Source: Aedes albopictus
Taxonomy: Eukaryota > Arthropoda > Insecta > Diptera > Culicidae
Assembly: GCF_035046485.1 (NCBI RefSeq)
Contig: NC_085137.1
Span: forward strand, 339,130,505-339,194,504
Length of the DNA: 64,000 nucleotides
Direction of reading: 5' to 3'
Of this stretch, positions 12,605-23,543 are shown one piece after another. A program made the position numbers and the translations under genes. Below the pieces are notes generated by a model. It was not told the DNA's origin and made no database searches. It saw nothing but the letters and a program-made list of their open reading frames with translations. The stretch's first letter is position 1. Every line of letters begins with the position of its first letter.

Positions 12605-13098
12605 GGGTAATTGTTCCCTTCGTTGTGGTAGTACCTAATGTTGCGGTAGTGGCAATTGAGCACTTTTTCGACTGAAATGTTACCAAAAGGCATTTTTAAT
12701 AGATGTATTATGCTTAAATTATGAGATTGCACCATTTGTGTGCTTAAGATTTGCCCAAAAACCTATTTTTAAAAAATATTTTCCTTAAATTTTTTGCTGC
12801 TGTGTTCCTATTGTTGCGGTAGTGTTCCTAATGTTGCGGTATCCCATATGATTTCAATGGGATACCGCAACAATAGGAACCAAAATTAAATTTTACCTCC
12901 ATAATAGGAACAGTGTGCCTAATGTTGTGGTAAGCAATTTATGATCAAAAACAGAGAGAAACGATAGTTTTTATATTTTTCCAAGCAAATTTGGATAGAA
13001 AACTACCAACTAACGTTTTGCAACCCTTCATTGGATGGTACGATCATTCTTTTTAAAATGAATTTACCTTAATACCACAACGATGGGCACATTTACCC
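12605..13098. mobile_element. MITE with TA target duplication and internal hairpin
   Basis: GGGTAATTGTTCCCTTCGTT at the left matches AACGATGGGCACATTTACCC at the right; TA flanks both (12603-12604 and 13099-13100). The motif AATGTTGCGGTA recurs inside, and 12810-12890 forms a hairpin centred on CCCATATGATTTCAATGGG. No protein-coding sequence. Confidence 0.75.
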
Positions 13099-13100
13099 TA

Positions 13101-13820
13101 ATATCAGCTTGAGAACATGAAAAAATAGTACTAGTTACCAAAGTTATAACATTTTCTGTCAAACGTGTTTTCTTTAACCCTAAAAGGGATACCTTCATGG
13201 CCTCAGTTTCGTCACCTCGCTGAGTGTGTTCCATCAAAGTCGAGCTCTGAAAGGCGCCTGGGTTCCAATGACAATTATGTAATAGATATAATACAAGCTT
13301 CTTCAATTGAATTCTAAAAACTAGCTGGAATGTTTCTTTTTAAACTATTAAATCCATGATTTTGACTTACGTTCAAATCAAGGTATGTTGTTAATCCTGA
13401 GTTTTATAGTATTTAGCTAACGTAATGTTGTTCCAAATTTTATCATGAAGCCTTATCTCATGACAAAATAAAGTATATTTTGGGGCAAAAAAGGAAAAAA
13501 AATAAACTAGTTACTATATTACTAGTTATTATATTGTGTACCCGGTATGCAATATATGTTTGTTCAACTTTTGGCCCATTCCTTAATAGCGTTGTTTTGA
13601 GATACCTCACTGATCCCGGCATCTTGATGGGTTTCTTAAATTCGGTCTTGATTGATGAGATATTCTGAGAACGAACAAACGAACGATCTTATTTCTTATT
13701 TCATAGTCGTTACATTCATTGATTACAAAGTGTACTTGCTACTCCCAATGAACTATTAGTTCTTTGAAGGGAGTGCTCTAATACAATCAAACAATCATAT
13801 TCGGTTTTGAGATGCCCAGA
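13101..13820. other. Gene-free stretch
   Basis: AT-rich sequence with only short chance frames. Nothing recognisable on either strand. Confidence 0.3.
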
Positions 13821-13821
13821 A

Positions 13822-13944
13822 ATTGATTGTCTTCTTCTTTTGTATGGCTCTACGTTCCCACTGGAACTTGTCCTGCCTCTCTCCAGTGTTCCTTTAGCAC
13901 TTCTACAGTTATTAATTGGAGGGCTTTCTTTGCCAGCCATTGCA
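13822..13944 (-). mobile_element. 3' part of a Feilai-like SINE (split copy)
   Basis: Read on the minus strand, this is the body and tail of a tRNA-derived SINE. The order is CCATTG...GGCTGGCAAAGAAAGCCCTC, AATTAATAACTGTAGAAGTGC, CACTGGAGAGAGGCAGGACA, then a tail of AGAAGAAG type. It continues the tRNA-like head found at 15571-15709. The two halves are separated by the foldback insertion 13945-15563, with CATTGCA repeated at each junction. Confidence 0.75.
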
Positions 13945-15563
13945 CAGTGGTCCACGAACCGGATTTACGAGGAAAGATACATGCAGCGCCTTCAAATGAT
14001 TTTTTAGACAAATATGATCTTCTACAAAGTTGTTGCTAATAATAAGGCCCTCTTTTCAATGTACATGAAAATTAGGGTGGTCCATATTTTCACAGAAATT
14101 GAAAATCAAACTTTTTTATTTGCAAGAATAACTATATACATTCTTCGGAAAAGTTGGAGATCTATCAATTTTGAGCAAGTTTGCTGAAGACACTTTTTAT
14201 GTAGCTTCAAAATTGACCGATCTAGAGATATATTTCTGAATTAGCTTAGGGTGATTCAAGAAAAACAGGTTTTCTTGTTTAACTTTTCCAGTTTTAATTT
14301 CTTATCATAGTCGCCCAAGAAACACTTGTAGAGCATTTGAAAACGCGTCGTTTCGAGCGCTGAGACGATCGTTATCTCTTTTGGTTTGAAAGTTATGAGT
14401 GTTTTTCTTTATAAATCATAGTTTAGTCAAAAGACGATATTATATGTTGGGGCAAAGATAAAATATATCTTTTTCCAGCATTCAAAAGAAGAAATATTGT
14501 TATAAAACATATCAAAAAAATTGAGAGGTGTTATTTTTGTAACTCAAGTAAAAAAATACTTGAAAAGTGACTATTTTCCCTAGAAAATCATCAATATCTT
14601 TTGAACGGAATGACGTAGCAACATTCTCAGCGTACGAAAATGTGCGTTTTTAAAAGCTCCAAAAATGGTTCTTAGACAACTTTGATGAGAAATTTGAAAC
14701 AAAAAAGATAAAGCGAAAAAACTGTTTTGTCCAAATTTCGAGCATTTTCCCATAGTTTTCAAAGGGTGACGCTAGAACAAATCGTTTTATCGCTCTAACT
14801 TTTTTGTTTCAATTTTCTCATAAAAGTCGTTAAAGAACCACTTTTGGAGCTTCCAAAAACGCACATTTTCGTACTTTGAAAATGTTGCTACGTCAATCCG
14901 TTCAAAAGATATTGATGATTTTCTAGGGAAAATAGGCACTGTTCAAGTATTTTTTACTTGAGTTACAAAAATAACACCTCTCTAATTTTTTGATATGTTT
15001 TATAACAATATTTCTTCTTTTGAATGCTGGAAAAAGATATTTTTTATCTTTGCCCCAACCCTTAATATCGCCTTTTGAATAAACTATGATTTATAAAGAA
15101 AAACACTCATAACTTTAAAACCAAAAGAGATAACGATCGACTCAGCGCACGAAACGACGCGTTTTCAAATGCTCTACAAGTGTTTCTTGGGCGATTTTGA
15201 TGAGAAATTGAAACTGAAAAAGTTAAAACCAGAAAACCTGTTTTTCTTGAATCACCCTAAGCTAATTCAGAAATATATCTCTAGATCGGTCAATTTTGAA
15301 GCTACATAAAAAGTGTCTTCAGCAAACTTGCTCAAAATTGATAGATCTCCAAGTTTTCCAAAGAATGTATATAGTTATTCTTGCAAATAAAAAAGTTTGA
15401 TTTCCAATTTTTGTGAAAATATGAACCACCCTTATTTTCGTGTACATTGGAAAAAGGACCTTATTATTAGCAACAACTTTGTAGAAGACCATATTTGTCT
15501 AAAAAATCATTTGAAGGCGCTGCATGCATCTTTCCTCGTAAATCTGGTTCGTGGACCATTGTG
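13945..15563. mobile_element. 1.6-kb foldback element inserted in a SINE
   Basis: Almost the whole element is two inverted arms of about 800 bp meeting near 14765. The ends are CAGTGGTCCACGAACCGG and, on the other strand, CACAATGGTCCACGAACC. CATTGCA flanks it at 13938-13944 and 15564-15570. Mirrored frames such as VHEPDLRGKIHAAPSNDFLD are products of the symmetry, not genes. A 7-8-bp duplication with CA(G/A)-type ends points to the hAT superfamily; this is inference. Confidence 0.8.
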
Positions 15564-15570
15564 CATTGCA

Positions 15571-15709
15571 TGAATTTGTATCTTGTGAGGCAAGCACAAT
15601 GATACACTATGCCCAGGGAGTCGAGAAAATGTTCCCGACCGGAACGGGAATCGAACCCGCCGTCTCCGGATTGGCGATCCATAGCCTTAACCACTAGGCT
15701 AACTGAAGA
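15571..15709 (-). mobile_element. tRNA-like head of the split Feilai-like SINE
   Basis: On the minus strand it starts TCTTCAGTTAGCCTAGTGGT and contains the B box GGGTTCGATTCCC (15646-15658). The A-box-like TAGCCTAGTGG and the B box are Pol III promoter elements. Downstream comes CATTTTCTCGACTCCCTGGG. It is too degenerate to be a functional tRNA and lacks a clean acceptor stem, and it continues into a SINE body, so a tRNA gene call is rejected. Confidence 0.8.
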
Positions 15710-15837
15710 CCCCTCTGTGAAATTTATTGTACAGACGACTAATATTTTTTAATTTTAAATATATTGAATTTTTTGTTATATCTCTAGTGAAAATCTCGGA
15801 TAAACTTTTCCAAGATTATTGCCTAGTTCATCTTCTG

Positions 15838-15925
15838 CTTTATTCTAGATATACACTCCGAGTAAAGCTTGGACTGCCTCTCTTCAACTTAGTGTTCTTC
15901 AAGCACTTCTAAGGGCAAGCAATGC
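15838..15925. repeat. Possible second SINE body fragment
   Basis: GGACTGCCTCTCTTCAACTTAGTGTTCTTCAAGCACTTCT (read in parts) resembles the reverse complement of the Feilai-like SINE body seen at 13850-13920. Only about 80 bp is recognisable. Confidence 0.4.
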
Positions 15926-16001
15926 CTTATCCGTTAGAGATCTGGAGACCCTAGTTGATTCACACGTATTTAGTGCAATTTTACGGTGATATATAATTTT
16001 A

Positions 16002-16537
<536 letters not shown>

Positions 16538-17507
16538 AAAGATCTAAAAAAAAATCGACTGTAAAGCCGTCGATTATCATCAAAGATTCTGATGATAATG
16601 TGGAAGGAATCTAATGGGTTTACTAAAGATTCCAATAGAATTGCAAATTATTTGAGACTTACGAAGATAAGAGCACAACAAAACAGAGAAGACGTTTCCT
16701 TTAAAATAGTCAACAACAAAAAAATAGTTCATTTGTTTCATGTGTTAATTGAGAGGAAAGGACTTTTTTTTACTTTGGATTTGTAACACTCCAAAGCAAC
16801 TGGATCCTCAGCTTTTGCAAATGCTTACAGGGATCTACTACCTGAAAACCTTAAAAAAAAAATGACAGGGAAAAATGACTGCAATGCTCAGAAACTTTCT
16901 TAAAGTCTCATACAAATTGGTACGAAAAGTATACTGGTTTACTAACAAAATTCTAGACAAAATTCTGAACATGTTTAAAATCCATTTCTGAGAAGCGTTT
17001 TAAAAGTTTCAACTATTTCAAAATGATAACGTAAGAATCGCAAACAGAACTAGCCATCTCCTAAAAGTCCTGCTAGTGGAAATCAGGGTGCAATTCCTAA
17101 TTTTTGAAATTATTTTGCAAACATCTTAGAGATTTTTTTCGGAGAAAGTTACAGGATTTATGGAGGTCTTTTTGTTTTTTTTTTTATCTAGTTCGTTTAT
17201 TTATAGCTCTATCGAGTGCAACGCTTTACGAAGCCGATAACGGCCTTTTTTGACAAATGAGGAAAGTTTATAAACTACATTCAAAGGTTTCCAACATTTT
17301 AAACGTACTTATTATCTCGTTAATATATAAAAAATACTTATTTACATCTTGCAGAACTTTTGGATGAATTGATGCTGAAAGATTTCTGTATAATGCTCGG
17401 TTGAAATTCAGATTTGATTTTTGAGAATTTTTCATTAAGACATTTGCATGTATTATATCTCTTTATTGTTGATATTTCTCGGTGAACGAATAAAACAAAC
17501 TTGTTTT

Positions 17508-17555
17508 TTGCGTGACGTTTCGGCCTAATCACATTTCGGCCATCTTCAGACGCAA
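17508..17555 (-). ncRNA. Hammerhead-ribozyme-like motif
   Basis: Exact inverted copy of the motif at 17678-17725, within the left half of the inverted pair. Core CTGAAGA ... GAAAC-GTC is read on the minus strand. Confidence 0.4.
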
Positions 17556-17677
17556 TTTGATCGCCGCAGCTGATGCTACCTCCTATCCAGCTGGGAGATC
17601 ACGTACCACTGTCATCACGTACAGTGGTACGTGATCTCCCAGCTGGATAGGAGGTAGCATCAGCTGCGGCGATCAAA

Positions 17678-17725
17678 TTGCGTCTGAAGATGGCCGAAAT
17701 GTGATTAGGCCGAAACGTCACGCAA
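17678..17725 (+). ncRNA. Hammerhead-ribozyme-like motif
   Basis: TTGCGT (17678-17683) pairs perfectly with ACGCAA (17720-17725) as helix I. Between them lie the core CTGAAGA (17684-17690, matching CUGANGA), a GGCC/GGCC stem around a 12-nt loop, GAAA (17712-17715), then C and GTC just before the presumed cleavage site. Helix III is reduced to AC/GU. One base (T17691) does not fit a strict helix II, so activity is uncertain. Confidence 0.45.
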
Positions 17726-18439
17726 AAAACAAGTTTGTTTTATTCGTTCACCGAGAAATATCAACAATAAAGAGATATACTCGTTAACGGTGATTAAACC
17801 CATCAAGATTTGCATGTATTTATCAAAATTTACCATAAAATTGCTGCCACAGGACTTAAATATCTATTCTGGAGTAAATCTAACTTATGAAACAAAATCA
17901 AGATGTCAATCCAATAATGTTGTCAAAAGTTGTTTCAAGTTTTCCAGTTCATTTATGTTTTAAATCTCCAGAAAGTTTTATTATTTTTTCTCAGATTTTA
18001 AAATATATAGACAAAAAATGATTTGAGTTTTGAAAAAATGTGGTGTTCATTACTTTTTTCCACTTTTATAGAAAACCAGAAAAAATTCAGAAAATTTCAT
18101 CTCATGAACAGACCCCCTAAGCTTTTACATGACCTGGAACTTTCCCCGAATTAGACTAGAAAGTCAGGGAAAGTCAGGGAATTTGATTTTCAAAATTGAG
18201 TCGACACCCTGGATTGAAATACGTAGAAAACAAGTTAAAGTTGTAAGCCAACTGATAATATGTTAAGTTTTTGTCCTAAACATACTCATTTGCTTAGGGT
18301 GTCCATTATGCCCCTAATACCCCTAAATTCATCGGGCGAGATTCACAAAATCCATCGCGGTGCGATAATTTATTATTTGTTTGCAATTTGGCGTACATGA
18401 TTTATGACATTCTCGGCGGAGTTTGCATAAACCTACATC

Positions 18440-18645
18440 AAGAACGTTATAAACCTGAGTACTCTTGAGTAATACTTCTTACCCTTGCCTAAGATGAAAT
18501 AAATTTAAGACGTTCTTGATTGAAGCCAATCAGGCTCTAAATGCAGCCTTATAAATTATTATAAGGCGTTATAAATCTGAGTATTCTTGAGTTATGCTTT
18601 TAGCTCTGGCATGAGTTGAAAGAAATTTAAGACGATCTTATGGTG
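18440..18645 (+). repeat. Two imperfect direct repeats, ~120-bp period
   Basis: CGTTATAAACCTGAGTACTC near 18443 and CGTTATAAATCTGAGTATTC near 18568 are each followed by a TTAAGACG(T/A)TCTT block. The mirror image lies in the right palindrome arm (about 21316-21521). Confidence 0.6.
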
Positions 18646-19776
18646 ATGTTGGATTAAAACCATCGATAATGGACCGACCACCGGCCAAGATTTCAATGGA
18701 AGCAATGTCGAGAAAACTCATGAACAATGTTCTCATGACCAGGAATAATATTTTTGAATATTTTATTAGTGCATTATTATGGAAGCGTGTTGCAATTTGT
18801 GGAAATATCTTGCAACATATTTACGATGAATATTGCTTGGCATTTGGCATCTTTGCTACACCACGGAAATATTTCCAATTTGTGTAATAAATTAATCCCG
18901 ATTACAATAAAGTGTCATCTTCATTATGTTTTTTTTTTCAATATAAATTCATTAAACTTTTCTGTCAACATAAAAGCTGCATCAGCAACAACACTGACAA
19001 ATTTATTATCGTTTTATCGTGCACTTGAAGTATTCTACAAGGAGAGAGCAATTCGCCTTGAGGAAAACTTGGGAAGTAGGTACAACAAGTTTTAAGAGAA
19101 ATTTAAAAACAACTCTCCAAGAGCTTCTTAGGATGGGCCCCTTTGGTCTTATGGCGGGTTTATGGTTGAGTTGATGTCGTTTTGCAGAGCAATTTGGTTT
19201 ATGCATGGTTTTAAAGAACAGGTGTTGAAGAATACTTCAAAAGCATTATAAAATTAATTTTGTTACTTGGGATGGAACAACTATGCTGCACACGGCAAAG
19301 CAGCTCTGCAGCGCTTGAAAATTGAAGCGTTTTACCTCAGACGAATCAAAATTTGCTCTTCTTTGACTGGCGCTTTTCTACCCAAAGCGGTAGCAATATG
19401 CCTTCATTGGCTAACCTGCTTCAGAAGCAAGTGGGAGCGGGAGCAATAAAAAATATGAATGAGAGTGAGGAACGACGATTCAGCGCCGTGCGGCTCTCTG
19501 AATCTCTCTCTTCGCCGGTGTATACGGCAATGAATATACTTGATTTTTATCTCGTTATTACAGTGCAATTGACATAAACCTGAATAAAATCGATTATAAT
19601 AGTCATGTCCATCATTCCATTATGGACAAATTGGTTGTTTTTACAAGTTTTGAGCAAAAAATAAATCCACTGAATCATTTACGCATCTTCAGCCTCACCG
19701 CAGCAAGTGAGAAATAATCGTTACCAGTCAATATGCTTCACCAGCCAACCGACCGATGAGGAATAAGGCTCAAGCA

Positions 19777-20184
19777 TCCGTCATCATTTTTCGGAAAACG
19801 AAAAGCAGTTTTTTCACTGTAAATCAAAACAATTACCATGAAAATATATTCACTGTATTCCATTCCTCATGTGCAATGCAGTGAATACATTTTCATGGCA
19901 AAATCTTCTGTTTTGAACGAGAAAACTGCTTTTAAATTCTTGATGATGGCAATGATTTCAATGACGAATGGTTCAACGTTAACGTTGAACCATTCGTCAT
20001 TGAAATCATTGCCATCATCAAGAATTTAAAAGCAGTTTTCTCGTTCAAAACAGAAGATTTTGCCATGAAAATGTATTCACTGCATTGCACATGAGGAATG
20101 GAATACAGTGAATATATTTTCATGGTAATTGTTTTGATTTACAGTGAAAAAACTGCTTTTCGTTTTCCGAAAAATGATGACGGA
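19777..20184. mobile_element. MITE-like palindrome at the centre of the large palindrome
   Basis: GGCTCAAGCATCCGTCATCA starts at about 19768-19777, and its reverse complement ends at about 20184-20194. Within each half a shorter hairpin pairs GTGAATA and TATTCAC blocks around ATTCCTCATGTGCAAT. A separate partial copy abuts the right palindrome edge at 23422-23543 and there ends in GCTTGAGCC followed by TTAA, suggesting a TTAA target. The element's own symmetry may have seeded the large inversion. Confidence 0.5.
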
Positions 20185-22235
20185 TGCTTGAGCCTTATTC
20201 CTCATCGGTCGGTTGGCTGGTGAAGCATATTGACTAGTAACGATTATTTCTCACTTGCTGCGGTGAGGCTGAAGATGCGTAAATGATTCAGTGGATTTAT
20301 TTTTTGCTCAAAACTTGTAAAAACAACCAATTTGTCCATAATGGAATGATGGACATGACTATTATAATCGATTTTATTCAGGTTTATGTCAATTGCACTG
20401 TAATAACGAGATAAAAATCAAGTATATTCATTGCCGTATACACCGGCGAAGAGAGAGATTCAGAGAGCCGCACGGCGCTGAATCGTCGTTCCTCACTCTC
20501 ATTCATATTTTTTATTGCTCCCGCTCCCACTTGCTTCTGAAGCAGGTTAGCCAATGAAGGCATATTGCTACCGCTTTGGGTAGAAAAGCGCCAGTCAAAG
20601 AAGAGCAAATTTTGATTCGTCTGAGGTAAAACGCTTCAATTTTCAAGCGCTGCAGAGCTGCTTTGCCGTGTGCAGCATAGTTGTTCCATCCCAAGTAACA
20701 AAATTAATTTTATAATGCTTTTGAAGTATTCTTCAACACCTGTTCTTTAAAACCATGCATAAACCAAATTGCTCTGCAAAACGACATCAACTCAACCATA
20801 AACCCGCCATAAGACCAAAGGGGCCCATCCTAAGAAGCTCTTGGAGAGTTGTTTTTAAATTTCTCTTAAAACTTGTTGTACCTACTTCCCAAGTTTTCCT
20901 CAAGGCGAATTGCTCTCTCCTTGTAGAATACTTCAAGTGCACGATAAAACGATAATAAATTTGTCAGTGTTGTTGCTGATGCAGCTTTTATGTTGACAGA
21001 AAAGTTTAATGAATTTATATTGAAAAAAAAAACATAATGAAGATGACACTTTATTGTAATCGGGATTAATTTATTACACAAATTGGAAATATTTCCGTGG
21101 TGTAGCAAAGATGCCAAATGCCAAGCAATATTCATCGTAAATATGTTGCAAGATATTTCCACAAATTGCAACACGCTTCCATAATAATGCACTAATAAAA
21201 TATTCAAAAATATTATTCCTGGTCATGAGAACATTGTTCATGAGTTTTCTCGACATTGCTTCCATTGAAATCTTGGCCGGTGGTCGGTCCATTATCGATG
21301 GTTTTAATCCAACATCACCATAAGATCGTCTTAAATTTCTTTCAACTCATGCCAGAGCTAAAAGCATAACTCAAGAATACTCAGATTTATAACGCCTTAT
21401 AATAATTTATAAGGCTGCATTTAGAGCCTGATTGGCTTCAATCAAGAACGTCTTAAATTTATTTCATCTTAGGCAAGGGTAAGAAGTATTACTCAAGAGT
21501 ACTCAGGTTTATAACGTTCTTGATGTAGGTTTATGCAAACTCCGCCGAGAATGTCATAAATCATGTACGCCAAATTGCAAACAAATAATAAATTATCGCA
21601 CCGCGATGGATTTTGTGAATCTCGCCCGATGAATTTAGGGGTATTAGGGGCATAATGGACACCCTAAGCAAATGAGTATGTTTAGGACAAAAACTTAACA
21701 TATTATCAGTTGGCTTACAACTTTAACTTGTTTTCTACGTATTTCAATCCAGGGTGTCGACTCAATTTTGAAAATCAAATTCCCTGACTTTCCCTGACTT
21801 TCTAGTCTAATTCGGGGAAAGTTCCAGGTCATGTAAAAGCTTAGGGGGTCTGTTCATGAGATGAAATTTTCTGAATTTTTTCTGGTTTTCTATAAAAGTG
21901 GAAAAAAGTAATGAACACCACATTTTTTCAAAACTCAAATCATTTTTTGTCTATATATTTTAAAATCTGAGAAAAAATAATAAAACTTTCTGGAGATTTA
22001 AAACATAAATGAACTGGAAAACTTGAAACAACTTTTGACAACATTATTGGATTGACATCTTGATTTTGTTTCATAAGTTAGATTTACTCCAGAATAGATA
22101 TTTAAGTCCTGTGGCAGCAATTTTATGGTAAATTTTGATAAATACATGCAAATCTTGATGGGTTTAATCACCGTTAACGAGTATATCTCTTTATTGTTGA
22201 TATTTCTCGGTGAACGAATAAAACAAACTTGTTTT

Positions 22236-22283
22236 TTGCGTGACGTTTCGGCCTAATCACATTTCGGCCATCTTCAGACGCAA
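22236..22283 (-). ncRNA. Hammerhead-ribozyme-like motif (mirror copy)
   Basis: Mirror of 17678-17725 under the palindrome relation. Same core and helix I. Confidence 0.4.
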
Positions 22284-22405
22284 TTTGATCGCCGCAGCTG
22301 ATGCTACCTCCTATCCAGCTGGGAGATCACGTACCACTGTACGTGATGACAGTGGTACGTGATCTCCCAGCTGGATAGGAGGTAGCATCAGCTGCGGCGA
22401 TCAAA

Positions 22406-22453
22406 TTGCGTCTGAAGATGGCCGAAATGTGATTAGGCCGAAACGTCACGCAA
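22406..22453 (+). ncRNA. Hammerhead-ribozyme-like motif (mirror copy)
   Basis: Mirror of 17508-17555; TTGCGT begins at 22406, followed by CTGAAGA and GAAACGTCACGCAA. Confidence 0.4.
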
Positions 22454-23421
22454 AAAACAAGTTTGTTTTATTCGTTCACCGAGAAATATCAACAATAAAG
22501 AGATATAATACATGCAAATGTCTTAATGAAAAATTCTCAAAAATCAAATCTGAATTTCAACCGAGCATTATACAGAAATCTTTCAGCATCAATTCATCCA
22601 AAAGTTCTGCAAGATGTAAATAAGTATTTTTTATATATTAACGAGATAATAAGTACGTTTAAAATGTTGGAAACCTTTGAATGTAGTTTATAAACTTTCC
22701 TCATTTGTCAAAAAAGGCCGTTATCGGCTTCGTAAAGCGTTGCACTCGATAGAGCTATAAATAAACGAACTAGATAAAAAAAAAAACAAAAAGACCTCCA
22801 TAAATCCTGTAACTTTCTCCGAAAAAAATCTCTAAGATGTTTGCAAAATAATTTCAAAAATTAGGAATTGCACCCTGATTTCCACTAGCAGGACTTTTAG
22901 GAGATGGCTAGTTCTGTTTGCGATTCTTACGTTATCATTTTGAAATAGTTGAAACTTTTAAAACGCTTCTCAGAAATGGATTTTAAACATGTTCAGAATT
23001 TTGTCTAGAATTTTGTTAGTAAACCAGTATACTTTTCGTACCAATTTGTATGAGACTTTAAGAAAGTTTCTGAGCATTGCAGTCATTTTTCCCTGTCATT
23101 TTTTTTTTAAGGTTTTCAGGTAGAAGATCCCTGTAAGCATTTGCAAAAGCTGAGGATCCAGTTGCTTTGGAGTGTTACAAATCCAAAGTAAAAAAAAGTC
23201 CTTTCCTCTCAATTAACACATGAAACAAATGAACTATTTTTTTGTTGTTGACTATTTTAAAGGAAACGTCTTCTCTGTTTTGTTGTGCTCTTATCTTCGT
23301 AAGTCTCAAATAATTTGCAATTCTATTGGAATCTTTAGTAAACCCATTAGATTCCTTCCACATTATCATCAGAATCTTTGATGATAATCGACGGCTTTAC
23401 AGTCGATTTTTTTTTAGATCT

Positions 23422-23543
23422 TTCACTGCATTGCACATGAGGAATGGAATACAGTGAATATATTTTCATGGTAATTGTTTTGATTTACAGTGAAAAAACT
23501 GCTTTTCGTTTTCCGAAAAATGATGACGGATGCTTGAGCCTTA
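23422..23543. mobile_element. Partial copy of the central MITE-like repeat
   Basis: Begins TTCACTGCATTGCACATGAG, matching 20076 onward, and ends GATGCTTGAGCC, where it joins the RTE relic. It starts exactly where the palindrome symmetry stops. About 122 bp are shared with the centre. Confidence 0.75.

Larger units (their letters stand above)
17455..17807. mobile_element. Inverted-pair element with 13-bp target duplication, Penelope-like
   Basis: Two exact 159-bp inverted copies (17454-17612 and 17621-17779) are separated by 8 bp and followed by a 28-bp tail. ATTTGCATGTATT is repeated at 17442-17454 and 17808-17820, a duplication length typical of target-primed retroposition rather than of DNA transposons. 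Each inverted copy contains a hammerhead-like core. Penelope-like elements are known to carry hammerhead motifs in their terminal repeats and to insert with rearranged, often inverted, terminal copies. No reverse transcriptase is present, so this would be a minimal or truncated copy. Confidence 0.55.
22154..22506. mobile_element. Mirror copy of the Penelope-like inverted-pair element
   Basis: Reverse complement of 17455-17807 in the right palindrome arm. No difference from the left-arm copy was seen. It arose with the palindrome rather than by a second insertion. Confidence 0.55.
16538..23423. repeat. 6.9-kb near-perfect palindrome, arms 3,443 bp, no spacer
   Basis: Every landmark at position x in the left arm recurs inverted at 39961-x: for example the AAAGATCTAAAA edge at 16538 and 23423, and the centre CAACGTT/AACGTTG at 19980/19981. 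No indel is needed across 3.4 kb. Only isolated mismatches were noticed, such as CTACTACC near 16828 against CTTCTACC mirrored, and ACCAGT near 19726 against ACTAGT mirrored. Mirrored short frames on both strands result from this symmetry and no gene is recognised in the arms. The arms hold a 353-bp inverted retroelement-like insert and, next to the centre, a small MITE-like hairpin. A real inverted duplication and a foldback assembly artefact both remain possible. Confidence 0.9.

Noticed and set aside
15628..15705. tRNA gene on the minus strand
   Set aside because: A and B boxes are good, but it continues into a SINE body and lacks a clean acceptor stem.
18669..21292. Mirrored pairs of short frames (60-113 aa) on both strands
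   Set aside because: They are reflections of the palindrome; no domain, splice pattern or codon bias supports a gene.
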